Counted from the stretch's first letter, positions 7,887 through 17,097 are shown. The stretch is DNA of 52,737 nucleotides from Lentihominibacter faecis (GCF_014306095.1 NZ_JACRWC010000056.1:1-52737); one strand, 5' to 3'. Program-made: numbers and translations. Notes: generated by a model from the letters alone, not told the origin.

Positions 7887-9635
7887 TTACATCAATTCTG
7901 CTTTCAGCTGCTTCTTTAGCAGTTTCTTTCTTTTCTCAATAAATTCCAGAAACATATCGTAGGTATAATCCATATCCGGCAGATAATGAATCTTGCGATA
8001 CTGAATCTTATCAGTGTCTGTGACTTGCTGTTTGTGAAACCACACATCGAAATCTGTATCGAGTTTCTCCTCGTTTAGCTGTGCTGCAAGGAGCTGCAGA
8101 TTACCGATATCATTTACGGAGTTGATATATGTATCCAGCCTGTCCTCTGAAATACCCATTTTTCGAAGATATGATTTTTTGAATTTACTCCTTGGATACA
8201 TATGATCTTCATGAAATTTATTGCTGAAATCCAATGATGGATAGAGCAACATAAGCACCGATAAAGTTTCGCTCTTTCCATATCTTAGTTTAAGCAGGTA
8301 TTCATCAATATCATCTTCGGTAAATTGAATTGATTTATTAGTTCCCTTAAACTTATCAATAATTTCAGTGATTGGAAATTCATTGTTTCCATTCTCTCGG
8401 ATAATGTCACGGATAGGTCTAATTACATTATCTGGTTGCCCGCTGAATACTTTCTTAAGCAGTGTCATTATCAGCCATTTCTTTATCTTTGACCTGTTTT
8501 CCTTAGTTGCCCCTGACTCCACAAAGTTATCGGGCATACCAATCGTCAGCAAATAATAGGCAATTGGAATAAGAGCATTATTTGAACTAAGCGTTTCTCC
8601 TGTATATCCAAACGAAGATATTAAATGTACAGACAGTTTTATCGCACGTTTAATATTCTCCCAATTCATCTCAATTTTCATCATGTTGGACTTATTGAAA
8701 TTATCAACTTTAAATGCGATATTGGGGAAGTCGGTCAATACCAGTGCGGTTTTTAACACAAAATCTTTATTGATACGGAATCCCCCGCCAATAGAGTTAA
8801 TATCATCGACAAAATCCGTGATTTCCTCTCTTGCATCATGGTTTTCCCATTGAGCAGAAGCAATGGAAAGCAGCAAGTCTGAATAAGTCAGCACTGTGCC
8901 ACCACTGTTAACACGAATAAAAATATTCAAAACCTTATCCAACTCTGATGCTTTCTCTTTATAATAGCTGAGAGTCTTATCTGTATGGACAACATTATAG
9001 AGTTTTTGTAACGTATTATTGGCATGCATAGTCTGCTCTTTTGTATATGTTCCTGCAAAAGCAATATTATCCAGTACATATTGAGAGGTTTCACCTGGCT
9101 GAGTCATGAAGAGGATATCTCCAACCTTGTACCAGAATCCTTCCGTCATTTCGCCAAATTCTTTATCCGTTAAAAACCTAAAATCATATTTATTAGTTTC
9201 ATCCTGTGCATCATCAATCAAGTTTAAGTAAAGATATCTGACAGGATATGCGTTTTCACTTTTCTTTTGCTTATATTTTAAGCGATATGCATAGGATCCC
9301 TTAAGGCCAATATATATAGATGTCAGACGCTGCTGCCCATCAAGAACAGCTGTTACACCATCAGAGCCTTTGAGATCAACCTTCTTATTGTGGGTATTAT
9401 TCTTCTCATGATAGTTTCTCAAGAACTCATAAAAGTCATAATCCTGCAGTCTTGCTTTTTCAATTTCCCAGAACAGGAATGCTCCAATAGGATAATCCTG
9501 CATAAGGCTATCAAATAGTGTCTCTACCTGTTCAGTATCCCATACATACTCTCTCTGGATGGAAGGAAGCACATATTTATTATTTGAGATGTCCTGCATC
9601 ACTTCTGCAATTGTCAAAGGTGTTTCATAAGCCAT
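7887..9635 (-). CDS. GmrSD-like DUF262/HNH defence protein
   Basis: 582-residue protein with the GmrS-type DUF262 domain at the N-terminus (LPSIQREYVWDTEQVETLF near residue 25; DGQQRLTSIYIGLKG near 98) and a GmrD-like DUF1524/HNH nuclease region near the C-terminus (HEDHMYPRSKF near 485). GmrSD enzymes are type IV restriction systems that use NTP and cleave DNA with modified cytosines; relatives act in other anti-phage systems such as BrxU-like and SspE-like proteins. The DGQQR and DH-x-YP residues are intact, so it may be active. TAGG lies just before the ATG. The gene is AT-richer than the flanking heat-shock genes, consistent with horizontal acquisition. A broken XRE regulator lies 16 bp upstream. 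Confidence 0.85.
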   Translation of the reverse strand: MAYETPLTIAEVMQDISNNKYVLPSIQREYVWDTEQVETLFDSLMQDYPIGAFLFWEIEKARLQDYDFYEFLRNYHEKNNTHNKKVDLKGSDGVTAVLDGQQRLTSIYIGLKGSYAYRLKYKQKKSENAYPVRYLYLNLIDDAQDETNKYDFRFLTDKEFGEMTEGFWYKVGDILFMTQPGETSQYVLDNIAFAGTYTKEQTMHANNTLQKLYNVVHTDKTLSYYKEKASELDKVLNIFIRVNSGGTVLTYSDLLLSIASAQWENHDAREEITDFVDDINSIGGGFRINKDFVLKTALVLTDFPNIAFKVDNFNKSNMMKIEMNWENIKRAIKLSVHLISSFGYTGETLSSNNALIPIAYYLLTIGMPDNFVESGATKENRSKIKKWLIMTLLKKVFSGQPDNVIRPIRDIIRENGNNEFPITEIIDKFKGTNKSIQFTEDDIDEYLLKLRYGKSETLSVLMLLYPSLDFSNKFHEDHMYPRSKFKKSYLRKMGISEDRLDTYINSVNDIGNLQLLAAQLNEEKLDTDFDVWFHKQQVTDTDKIQYRKIHYLPDMDYTYDMFLEFIEKRKKLLKKQLKAELM

Positions 9636-9651
9636 AAATTCCTACCTTTCA

Positions 9652-9868
9652 TCAATGTTCTTCTCGTTTTACATAGATAAGTTGAATGTCATAGCCGAGA
9701 GCTTCAAGCATTTCTACAAATGGTTTATTCAAAAGCTCCTCTTTGTTTGTTTATTAGCCTACTTACATACGGAGCAGAAGTCCCAATCTTCTCCACAAGC
9801 TATACCTGAGTTGCCCCTTCTTCGAGGCACTTCACTTTAACATCTATCTCCAAGTTATTTTTCAGCAT
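9652..9868 (-). pseudogene. Broken XRE-family HTH regulator
   Basis: Read on the minus strand from the ATG at 9868, the frame gives MLKNNLEIDVKVKCLEEGA and TQV, then an in-frame TAG, then LVEKIGTSAPYVSRLINKQR. This is a classic XRE/Cro helix-turn-helix. After GAF the frame shifts by one and continues NKPFVEMLEALGYDIQLIY to a TGA. With both lesions repaired it would be a 70-residue DNA-binding protein. It ends 16 bp before the GmrSD-like gene, in the place where a control protein would sit. The two lesions indicate a true pseudogene rather than a single sequencing error. Confidence 0.75.
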
Positions 9869-10125
9869 AATCTCAACTCCACTTTTATACAATTCTATTT
9901 CACTAATAAGATAACTGATTATAGCATAAACATATATTGATTTCTACTCTGAAACTAATCCTTACTCATAGCAGTCGCTGCCTTTAAAAATGTGCAGAAC
10001 CAAGTGGAGCCTAAAAGAACTTCGAGCAACTGACCGGGAAATGACAACACCGCACTTGCAAGTCATGGTGATTTTGATAAATTTTAACTAAAATCGTCTA
10101 TTAAGATAATTACCTTCTATTTGCG

Positions 10126-10207
10126 ATTTCTTAGCCATGATCCAATTTCTACAGCTCATTCACAGCCAATTTTCTGTTTTTGCATCAAAAAATCACGATT
10201 TCTGCAC
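10126..10207. repeat. 82-bp direct repeat, copy 1
   Basis: Matches 10646-10727 over 82 bp with only three differences (positions 10148, 10153 and 10201). On the minus strand it directly follows the truncated DUF1016 fragment, whose last codons and TGA lie inside the repeat. Confidence 0.9.
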
Positions 10208-10318
10208 AGCAGAATACACCTGTTTCTGTGCATCGATGACACAGCCTCGGATGGAGAGATATGCCTCTTCCGACTGCCGATCAACTGGCAGATTATCTTT
10301 TTTAATAATTTCGTCCAT
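10193..10318 (-). pseudogene. N-terminal fragment of a DUF1016/YhcG-type PDDEXK nuclease
   Basis: 41 codons from an ATG with AAAGGAC before it. Residues EEAYLSIRGCVIDAQKQVYSA match my memory of the start of DUF1016 (YhcG) proteins, which continue with a conserved AYWEIGR stretch and end in a PDDEXK nuclease. Here the frame stops at TGA where the 82-bp repeat begins, so more than 80% of the usual length is missing. It is a remnant with no expected nuclease activity. Confidence 0.6.
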
Positions 10319-10336
10319 AACAACGTCCTTTCAATT

Positions 10337-10355
10337 CGCTCCACAATGTGGAGCG
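10337..10355. promoter_or_regulatory. Perfect palindrome before the DUF1016 fragment
   Basis: CGCTCCAC, 3-nt spacer, GTGGAGCG: a perfect 8-bp inverted repeat 19 nt ahead of the fragment's start codon. It could be an operator or a small hairpin at the end of the cysteine-desulfurase remnant; it has no T-run. Confidence 0.4.
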
Positions 10356-10372
10356 TTAGTTTTACAAACGTG

Positions 10373-10470
10373 CTACCCTAATATCTTTTCAAGCCCTCTA
10401 ACCATTTTTTCTACATCACCTGCTGTGTTGTACTTCCCCAGTGAACACCGAATGCATTTTTCTGGCACGA
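10373..10470 (-). pseudogene. C-terminal fragment of a NifS/IscS-type cysteine desulfurase
   Basis: On the minus strand an open frame ends KCIRCSLGKYNTAGDVEKMV then RGLEKILG and TAG. This matches the end of NifS/IscS cysteine desulfurases, where IRxSLGxxNTxEDI precedes the last helix. The pyridoxal-phosphate lysine and active cysteine regions are absent; only about 30 residues remain. The rest was lost, probably by the same rearrangement that left the 82-bp repeats on either side. Confidence 0.65.
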
Positions 10471-10553
10471 TTTTCTACGAAATCGAATTACAAAGAACTG
10501 ATATACAGAAAATTTTCACAAGTACATGGAACTAAATGTAAATACATGGCAAT

Positions 10554-10679
10554 TCAAGTGGCGGTTAGCCTTATTGTATTCCATATATAGATATTGTCTC
10601 CTTTTTTATCCAGAGAATCAGTTTCCATTTTCCCTCTATCCGTGAATTTCTTAGCCATGATCCAATTGCTACGGCTCAT
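10554..10679 (-). CDS. Possible 41-residue ORF starting in repeat copy 2
   Basis: Starts inside the second 82-bp repeat (MSRSNWIMAKKFTDRGKM) and runs to a TGA. The same start is present in copy 1 but continues differently. There is no convincing ribosome binding site. I do not recognise it; it may be a chance frame carried by the repeat. Confidence 0.2.
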   Translation of the reverse strand: MSRSNWIMAKKFTDRGKMETDSLDKKGDNIYIWNTIRLTAT

Positions 10680-10727
10680 TCACAGCCAATTTTCTGTTTT
10701 TGCATCAAAAAATCACGATTCCTGCAC
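10646..10727. repeat. 82-bp direct repeat, copy 2
   Basis: Second copy of the repeat at 10126-10207, 520 bp away in the same orientation. It lies about 60 bp downstream of the prmA stop codon, near the prmA-side border of the accessory island. Confidence 0.9.
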
Positions 10728-10788
10728 ATTGGAAAAATACCCTGCTCTGATAACTGCCTTTGCCGTCATCCACGTGAACCCTTCATGA

Positions 10789-11772
10789 TCATACCTCCGG
10801 TACCGCCGCGATGGCACACCATTCACCGTCCTCTGCAATCTCTACGATACGAAAGCCTGCCTCGCGGATCGCCGCCGATACCATTTCCTCTTTTTCTACC
10901 AGAATACCGGAAGAAATGAATATGCCGTCCTCCGTCAGGTGCTTTCTGGCGTCCTCCGAAAGAAGCATCACAAGATCCGCCATGAGATTTGCCACGATCA
11001 CATCCGCCTTGAAATCCACGCCTTTAGTCAGGTCGCCCTGCATGACTTTGACAGCATCCTCCACATGGTTTTCTTCCACATTTTCATGAGCGACACGCAC
11101 CGCATCCTCATCGATTTCAATGCCCAGGATCTCACGGCTTCCCAGCAGAGCTCCACAGATAGAAAGGATCCCCGAACCGCAGCCCACGTCCAGGATCTTC
11201 TTCTCTTCCGGATGTTCCCCAAGATACTTTTCCATCAGCTTCATGCAAAGCGACGTCGTCTCATGTGTCCCCGTCCCAAAAGCCATCCCCGGATCAATCT
11301 CAATGACCAGCTCATCTTCCTTCGGCGTATATTCTTCCCAGGTCGGCTTTACCACGATGCGATCCGTTACTTTAGTCGGCTTGAAGAACTCTTTCCACTT
11401 ATCTTTCCAGTCACCATCGTCCACGATGTTCTCTGTAACAGTCAGACTGCCGAGATCTGCCTGCTGTCCGAATTCGCCTGCCTGCTGACGTCTTTGCAGC
11501 GCCAAAATACCGTCCTTGACCATGACAGCCATCTGTTGTGCCTTCGGATCTGCCTCGTCGAAGTACAGAGAAATCACCGGCTCCCTATCAAGATTTTCCT
11601 TTAGATCATCCTCTATATAATCCCAGCCATACTCATGTTTTTTCTGCAAAATATCGTCCATGTCATGAGGGTCATCGATGGACATCTCCGTGATCCCCAT
11701 ACCAAGGAGCAGTGCTGTGATCTGTTCCACGCCCTGCTCGGATGCCTGTATTTTTAATTCAAGATAACGCAT
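10789..11772 (-). CDS. prmA: Ribosomal protein L11 methyltransferase PrmA
   Basis: 327-residue class I SAM-dependent methyltransferase that trimethylates ribosomal protein L11. The N-terminal ~120 residues form the L11-recognition domain (MRYLELKIQASEQGVEQI start). The catalytic domain carries DPGMAFGTGTHETTSL near residue 170, the SAM loop LDVGCGSGILSICGA near 197 and VIVANLMADL near 263. It lies downstream of dnaJ and a MATE gene in the same direction. rsmE, the expected next gene, is 4.3 kb further on. Confidence 0.93.
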   Translation of the reverse strand: MRYLELKIQASEQGVEQITALLLGMGITEMSIDDPHDMDDILQKKHEYGWDYIEDDLKENLDREPVISLYFDEADPKAQQMAVMVKDGILALQRRQQAGEFGQQADLGSLTVTENIVDDGDWKDKWKEFFKPTKVTDRIVVKPTWEEYTPKEDELVIEIDPGMAFGTGTHETTSLCMKLMEKYLGEHPEEKKILDVGCGSGILSICGALLGSREILGIEIDEDAVRVAHENVEENHVEDAVKVMQGDLTKGVDFKADVIVANLMADLVMLLSEDARKHLTEDGIFISSGILVEKEEMVSAAIREAGFRIVEIAEDGEWCAIAAVPEV

Positions 11773-11837
11773 AATATCCTCCTGTATTTCCTATTGATGG
11801 CTTTCTCGGTTCTTCTGCAAAATGCGCTGCAAAAGTC

Positions 11838-13241
11838 TTACCGTACAGCCGGATGCTTCCATTTTCCACCATGATATCTAATAATAAAACATACCGATCT
11901 TACCACCCAGTCGATGATCATGGCGACCCAGACGCCGAATACACCCATGCCCAGTACCGATCCCAGCAGATACCCTGACAGGATACGGAAGACCCACATG
12001 GATCCCACGCCGATGATCATAGTGTACATCACATCGCTTGCGGCACGCAACACGTTAGGCAGTGAAAATGAAATCGGCCATATCACGATAGCGCAGATAT
12101 TATGGAACAGGATGATTTTCCCGGCCAGATCCCCCGTCGCTTCCGAAAGTCCATAAAGATCTATGATTACCGGAATCAGCAAAATGATCAGGATATCCAC
12201 GATCCCCATCAGCAAATAGACCCATTTTATCAGCTTCCTGCCGTAATAGCGAACCTGCTCATAGTCGCCGCTGCCCACGCACTGGCTGATAACGGAAACG
12301 ATGCCATATCCTACAGCCATGCCAGGCAGAACTGCGATCATCGCAACAGTATTTGCCACCGCATTGGCTGCGATCGCCGTTGTTCCAAATCCAGATATCA
12401 TGCTGAGAAGCAGCAGTTTCCCCAGCTGGAACATGCTGTTTTCGATCCCGTTTGGGATACCGATCCGTAAGATATTTTTGATCAGCTTCCAGTTTGGACG
12501 CCAGACAAAAGGCCTGCTGAGATGAACTGCCAGATCCGGATTTCGCAGTGCTTTGATAACAATCAGCGCTGCAACGAACCGTGCCGCCAGCGTCGGTATC
12601 GCAACACCCTCCACACCACAATGAAATCCATACAGCAAAACAGCATTGCCGCTGATATTGATAACGTTCATCAGAAGCGAGATCTTCATGGCAATCTTGG
12701 AATTTCCAATACTCCGAAACAAAGCTGCGCCGGCATTGTAGACTGCGATCAAAGGCACCGTTGCCACTACGATCTTATAATATGTATTGCAGTATGCCAT
12801 GACCTGCGGTTCTACATCGCCAAAGACAAGCGGCAGAAGCCCCTTGCGAAAGATATACATGACTGCAACGATGATCAGAGAAAGCGCCGTAACGAACAGA
12901 AGCAGTTGATCTCCTGCTTTTCTGGCCTCCGCTTCTTTTTTCTGTCCCAGGAACTGACCGACTACCACTGCGCCACCTGTGGCCAGTGCCGTCATGATGG
13001 TGATCAAAAGCATCATAATGGAATCTACCAGTGAAACAGCAGATACCGCTTCTTCTCCAACGCTTGCCACCATAAAGGAATCGGCGATCCCGACAGCAAA
13101 TACCAGCAGCTGCTCCACAAAAAGGGGCCACAAGAGACGAATCAGATACTTGTTGGTGAACATCCGCGTGCCAACCTCTGCGCCAGGTCCGTTTGAAAGA
13201 TTTTCTATTGAGTTTTCCTTATTTTTTCCTAACAATCTCAT
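11838..13241 (-). CDS. MATE-family efflux transporter
   Basis: 467-residue membrane protein with about twelve hydrophobic segments and the MATE layout: two six-helix halves, with LLWPLFVEQLLVFAVGIADSF in the first helix and VVVGQFLGQKK after helix 3. MATE proteins export cationic drugs, dyes or metabolites in exchange for sodium or protons. It has inserted into the usual dnaJ-prmA spacing. A terminator sits between dnaJ and this gene, so expression is probably separate from heat shock. No strong ribosome site is visible before the chosen ATG; a later ATG (MFTNKYLIRLL) is possible. Confidence 0.85.
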   Translation of the reverse strand: MRLLGKNKENSIENLSNGPGAEVGTRMFTNKYLIRLLWPLFVEQLLVFAVGIADSFMVASVGEEAVSAVSLVDSIMMLLITIMTALATGGAVVVGQFLGQKKEAEARKAGDQLLLFVTALSLIIVAVMYIFRKGLLPLVFGDVEPQVMAYCNTYYKIVVATVPLIAVYNAGAALFRSIGNSKIAMKISLLMNVINISGNAVLLYGFHCGVEGVAIPTLAARFVAALIVIKALRNPDLAVHLSRPFVWRPNWKLIKNILRIGIPNGIENSMFQLGKLLLLSMISGFGTTAIAANAVANTVAMIAVLPGMAVGYGIVSVISQCVGSGDYEQVRYYGRKLIKWVYLLMGIVDILIILLIPVIIDLYGLSEATGDLAGKIILFHNICAIVIWPISFSLPNVLRAASDVMYTMIIGVGSMWVFRILSGYLLGSVLGMGVFGVWVAMIIDWVVRSVCFIIRYHGGKWKHPAVR

Positions 13242-13310
13242 ATCAGTTTTATACTATTCTTGTTTTTCCTCGTCGTCAAGACTTCTTTCAAAATTCTATT
13301 TTTCTGTCAA

Positions 13311-13343
13311 TAAAAAGAGTGTATATCCTTTCTGGATACACAC
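13311..13343 (-). terminator. Terminator after dnaJ
   Basis: On the minus strand an 8-10 bp stem (GTGTATCC / GGATATAC) is followed by TTTTTATTG. It lies 35-60 bp after the dnaJ stop and would end the hrcA-dnaJ transcript. Confidence 0.65.
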
Positions 13344-13375
13344 CCTTATGCTTTTGTGATTCTTGCTCGATCTAT

Positions 13376-14521
13376 CTAGGAAAAGAACTCTTTCAGTGAA
13401 TCCAGGAAGCTGCTCTTCTTCTGATAACATTCTCCCGTCACCTTTTCCGCCATCGCAGAAATCGCTTTTTTCTGCTTGGAATTCAGCTTCGTCGGAACTT
13501 CCAGATTTACCTTTACATAAAGATCTCCCTTGCGGTTTCCGCGCACGCTCTTGATCCCTTTACCCTTCAGGCGGAATATCGTATCCGGCTGCGTTCCGGA
13601 AGGCACTTTATAGGAAACCTTGCCTTCCAGTGTCGGTACGATGATATCATCACCCAACGCTGCCTGATCGAATGTGATCGGGATCTCCAACCACAGATCC
13701 TGTCCGCGGCGCTCAAATATCTTGTGCGGTTCCACATTGATCACGATATAAAGATCTCCATCCGGACCGCCGTTGACGCCAGGTTCGCCCTGACCCTTGA
13801 TCGGGATCACGGAATCATTATCCACACCGGCCGGGATATTGACAGAAATCGTTACATTGTCTCTCGTCTTGCCGCTGCCGCCGCAGTCCGGACACGGTGT
13901 TTCATTGATCTCTCCTGTTCCGTTACAATCCGGACACGGAGATACGCTCTGGAATGTCCCCAGCGGAGTTCTCTGTGCCGTTCTGATCTCTCCTGTTCCG
14001 CCGCATTTCGGACATGACTTTTTAGAAGTTCCCGGTGCCGCACCGCTGCCGCCGCAGGTTTTACACTTCACATACTTATTGAGGCGAATCTCTTTTTTCG
14101 TACCAAAAGCCGCCTCCTCGAACGTGATCGTAACAGCCTTCTGCAGATCACTGCCCTTTCTTGGGCCATTGTTGCGTCTGCCTCTGCTGCCACCTCCAAA
14201 GCCCCCAAATGCTCCGCCGAACATGTCGAAGATATCTTCAAATCCGCCGAAACCGCCAAAGCCTCCGGCTCCGCCTCCAAATCCGCTATTCGGATCTACT
14301 CCGGCATGACCGAACCTGTCGTACTTTTCTTTTTTCTCCGGATCAGAAAGAACCGCGTAAGCTTCATTGATTTCCTTAAATTTTTCCTCGGCCACCTTAT
14401 CTCCCGGATTTTTGTCCGGATGATATTTCATTGCCATTTTACGGAAAGCCTTTTTGATATCATTATCGCTGGCTCCCTTTTGCAGCCCCAGGACTTCGTA
14501 GTAATCTCTCTTATCTGCCAT
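13376..14521 (-). CDS. dnaJ: Chaperone DnaJ
   Basis: 381-residue Hsp40 co-chaperone that delivers substrates to DnaK and stimulates its ATPase. J domain at residues 1-70 with the HPD motif ([10 protein letters not shown]). A Gly/Phe-rich linker follows (about 75-115). Then come four complete zinc-finger CxxCxGxG repeats, [24 protein letters not shown] and CPDCGGSG (about 148-215), and a C-terminal substrate-binding domain. Length is normal for type I DnaJ. It is the last gene of the hrcA-grpE-dnaK-dnaJ operon, 119 bp after dnaK with a hairpin in the gap. Confidence 0.97.
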   Translation of the reverse strand: MADKRDYYEVLGLQKGASDNDIKKAFRKMAMKYHPDKNPGDKVAEEKFKEINEAYAVLSDPEKKEKYDRFGHAGVDPNSGFGGGAGGFGGFGGFEDIFDMFGGAFGGFGGGSRGRRNNGPRKGSDLQKAVTITFEEAAFGTKKEIRLNKYVKCKTCGGSGAAPGTSKKSCPKCGGTGEIRTAQRTPLGTFQSVSPCPDCNGTGEINETPCPDCGGSGKTRDNVTISVNIPAGVDNDSVIPIKGQGEPGVNGGPDGDLYIVINVEPHKIFERRGQDLWLEIPITFDQAALGDDIIVPTLEGKVSYKVPSGTQPDTIFRLKGKGIKSVRGNRKGDLYVKVNLEVPTKLNSKQKKAISAMAEKVTGECYQKKSSFLDSLKEFFS

Positions 14522-14559
14522 CTAATCTATCCTTCTATTATTTCTCACTACACACGATA

Positions 14560-14604
14560 ATCCGGTGCACGAAAGATACAAAACTGCACCCTCGTACACC
14601 GGAT
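14560..14604 (-). promoter_or_regulatory. Hairpin in the dnaK-dnaJ gap
   Basis: ATCCGGTG pairs perfectly with CACCGGAT, and further complementary bases extend the stem. There is no T-run, so it is more likely a processing or mRNA-stability element (or partial attenuator) lowering dnaJ relative to dnaK than a full terminator. Confidence 0.5.
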
Positions 14605-14640
14605 CGACCGGTTTACTACACCTTAAGCACTTTCACAAGT

Positions 14641-16515
14641 TTATTTGTCGTCGTCCACTACTTCATAGTCAGCATCCACTACATTGTCATCCTTCGGCTG
14701 TGCTCCTGCATCTGCTGCACCTGCGCCGGCAGCGCCTGCTGCTCCCATGTTCGGATCTGCACCGGCTGCGCCTGCGGCCTGAGCCTGCTGATACATCTTA
14801 GCCGAAATCGTGTGGAACTTTTCTGTCAGAGCTTCTGTCTTAGCCTTGATGTCATCGATATTGTTTGCTTCCAGAGCCTTGGACAGATCATCCTTAGCCG
14901 CATTGATATCGTTCTTCTCTTCTTCAGACAGAGAGGATTCCAGGTCTTTCATGTTCTTCTCTGTTTCATAAATCAGAGTTTCAGCCTGGTTTCTGACTTC
15001 GATTTCTTCTTTTCTCTTCTTGTCTTCTTCAGCATACTGTTCTGCTTCCTTGACCTTAGCATTGATCTCGTCTTCAGACAGCTTTGTGGAAGAAGTGATT
15101 GTGATGCTCTGTTCCTTGCCTGTTCCCATATCCTTCGCATGTACGTTTACAATACCGTTGGCATCGATATCGAATGTAACTTCGATCTGCGGGATACCAC
15201 GTGGAGCTGGCGGGATACCGGACAGCTGGAACCGTCCCAGAGTTGTATTGTCAGCAGCCATTTCTCTTTCACCCTGCATTACATGGATGTCTACAGCAGT
15301 CTGGTTGTCTGCAGCAGTGGAGAAGATCTGGCTCTTCTTTGTCGGGATCGTTGTATTTCTTTCGATCAGCTTCGTTGCAACTCCGCCTAACGTCTCGATG
15401 GACAGGGACAGCGGGGTTACGTCCAGAAGCAGTACATCGTTTACTTCACCAGTCAGTACGCCGGCCTGGATAGCTGCACCGATAGCTACGCATTCATCCG
15501 GGTTGATGCCCTTGAACGGTTCTTTGCCGGTGATCTTCTTGACAGCTTCCTGTACAGCCGGGATTCTTGTGGATCCACCGACCAGGATTACCTTGGACAG
15601 ATCGCTGTTGCTTACGCCTGCGTCTGCCATAGCCTTCTTCATCGGTTCGATGGTAGCGTTTACCAGATCAGCTGTCAGCTGGTCGAATTTAGCTCTTGTA
15701 ATATCCATGTTCAGGTGCAGAGGACCGTTTTCATTTACCGTGATGAACGGCAGGTTTACATTGGTCGTCTGTGCGCTGGACAGTTCCTTCTTAGCTTTTT
15801 CTGCAGCTTCCTTCAGTCTCTGGTGAGCCATATTGTCTTTTCTCAGATCTACGCCGTTTTCCTTAGCAAAGCTGTCCGCCATGAAGTTGAGCAGTGCTTC
15901 GTCGAAGTCATCGCCGCCCAGCTTGTTGTTGCCGTTGGTAGCCAGTACTTCGAATACGCCGTCGCCCAGTTCCAGAATAGATACATCGAATGTACCGCCG
16001 CCCAGGTCGTATACCAGGATCTTGTGCTGTTCTTCATCTTTATCAAGACCGTATGCCAGGGAAGCTGCCGTCGGCTCATTGATGATTCTCTTAACATCAA
16101 GACCTGCGATCTTGCCTGCGTCTTTTGTTGCCTGCTTCTGGCTGTCTGTGAAGTAAGCCGGTACTGTGATAACAGCTTCCGTTACCTTTTCTCCCAGATA
16201 GCTTTCTGCATCAGCCTTTAACTTGCCCAGGATCATTGCGGAAATATCCTGCGGTGTGTATTTCTTGCCGTCGATTTCTACTGTGTGATCTGTACCCATG
16301 TATCTCTTGATGGATGCGATCGTTCTGTCAGGATTGGTGATTGCCTGTCTCTTGGCAGTTTCTCCAACCAGCCTTTCTCCGTTCTTTGCGAATCCCACAA
16401 CGGATGGTGTGGTTCTGTTTCCTTCTGCGTTAGCGATAACGACCGGTTCTCCACCTTCCAGTACTGCTACGCACGAGTTTGTAGTTCCTAAGTCAATTCC
16501 TATTACTTTTCCCAT
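14641..16515 (-). CDS. dnaK: Chaperone DnaK (Hsp70)
   Basis: 624-residue ATP-dependent chaperone. The nucleotide-binding domain carries [18 protein letters not shown] at the N-terminus, [17 protein letters not shown] near 168 and [13 protein letters not shown] near 310. The substrate-binding domain carries [14 protein letters not shown] near 365. The lid is followed by an Ala/Gly-rich tail (about 575-605) and the conserved acidic end [11 protein letters not shown]. Length and motifs are typical. AGGAGG lies 9 nt before the ATG. It is preceded by grpE (33 bp gap) and controlled with it by the HrcA/CIRCE system. Confidence 0.98.
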   Translation of the reverse strand: MGKVIGIDLGTTNSCVAVLEGGEPVVIANAEGNRTTPSVVGFAKNGERLVGETAKRQAITNPDRTIASIKRYMGTDHTVEIDGKKYTPQDISAMILGKLKADAESYLGEKVTEAVITVPAYFTDSQKQATKDAGKIAGLDVKRIINEPTAASLAYGLDKDEEQHKILVYDLGGGTFDVSILELGDGVFEVLATNGNNKLGGDDFDEALLNFMADSFAKENGVDLRKDNMAHQRLKEAAEKAKKELSSAQTTNVNLPFITVNENGPLHLNMDITRAKFDQLTADLVNATIEPMKKAMADAGVSNSDLSKVILVGGSTRIPAVQEAVKKITGKEPFKGINPDECVAIGAAIQAGVLTGEVNDVLLLDVTPLSLSIETLGGVATKLIERNTTIPTKKSQIFSTAADNQTAVDIHVMQGEREMAADNTTLGRFQLSGIPPAPRGIPQIEVTFDIDANGIVNVHAKDMGTGKEQSITITSSTKLSEDEINAKVKEAEQYAEEDKKRKEEIEVRNQAETLIYETEKNMKDLESSLSEEEKNDINAAKDDLSKALEANNIDDIKAKTEALTEKFHTISAKMYQQAQAAGAAGADPNMGAAGAAGAGAADAGAQPKDDNVVDADYEVVDDDK

Positions 16516-16548
16516 TTTAGATTCCTCCTCAAATTTATATTATGAAAG

Positions 16549-17097
16549 CTAGCCTGCGACTTTAACCATGGACGGCCGTATCACCTTGCCGTTCAACGTA
16601 TAGCCCTTCTGCATTACTCCGGAAACCTTACCGCTTTCATAGTCGTCGGTTTCCTCGCTCATCACAGCGTTGTGGAAATTCGGGTCGAATTCTTCCCCCA
16701 GCGCCGGGATTTCTGCCAGACCTGACTTCTTCAGTACATCGCCCAGCTGCTTGAAAATCATCTCCATACCTTCTTTGAAGCTGTCCCCCTGACCTTCCTG
16801 ATCCAGTGCTCTCTCAAAATTGTCCAGCACGTCCAGAAGCTCTGTTACCAGTTTCTCGTTGGCATAAGAATATAAATCTTTTTTCTCCTTTTCTACCCTT
16901 TTTTTATAATTCTGAAAATCCGCCATCAGCCGCATATAACGCGTGTCGGAATCTTCTTCCGGCTCTTTTTTAGCCGCTTCTTCGGATTTATCATTCTCCT
17001 TCTGCGCTACATCCTCTTTTTCTTCCGGTTCTGCAGCAGTTTCCTGCACTTCCTCTTCTGGTGCAGCATCCTTTCTGATATCTTCTGTATCAACCAT
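16549..17097 (-). CDS. grpE: Nucleotide exchange factor GrpE
   Basis: 182-residue co-chaperone that exchanges ADP on DnaK. The N-terminal ~60 residues are highly charged (EEVQETAAEPEEKEDVAQ), followed by the long coiled-coil (LMADFQNYKKRVEKEKKDL) and the beta domain ending VIRPSMVKVAG. I chose the ATG at 17097, which overlaps the hrcA stop by 8 nt. A longer frame reaching 17160 only adds a KEKRKEKRKE stretch encoded out of frame by the hrcA 12-bp repeat and is unlikely to be translated. Confidence 0.94.
   Translation of the reverse strand: MVDTEDIRKDAAPEEEVQETAAEPEEKEDVAQKENDKSEEAAKKEPEEDSDTRYMRLMADFQNYKKRVEKEKKDLYSYANEKLVTELLDVLDNFERALDQEGQGDSFKEGMEMIFKQLGDVLKKSGLAEIPALGEEFDPNFHNAVMSEETDDYESGKVSGVMQKGYTLNGKVIRPSMVKVAG

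Noticed and set aside
9640..10788. Insertion sequence in the island
   Set aside because: No transposase fragment or clear terminal inverted repeats; only the 82-bp direct repeats and gene remnants are visible.
15020..15826. 268-codon plus-strand frame opposite dnaK
   Set aside because: Shadow of the strongly conserved dnaK gene; Ser/Ala-rich composition is what the reverse strand of dnaK gives.
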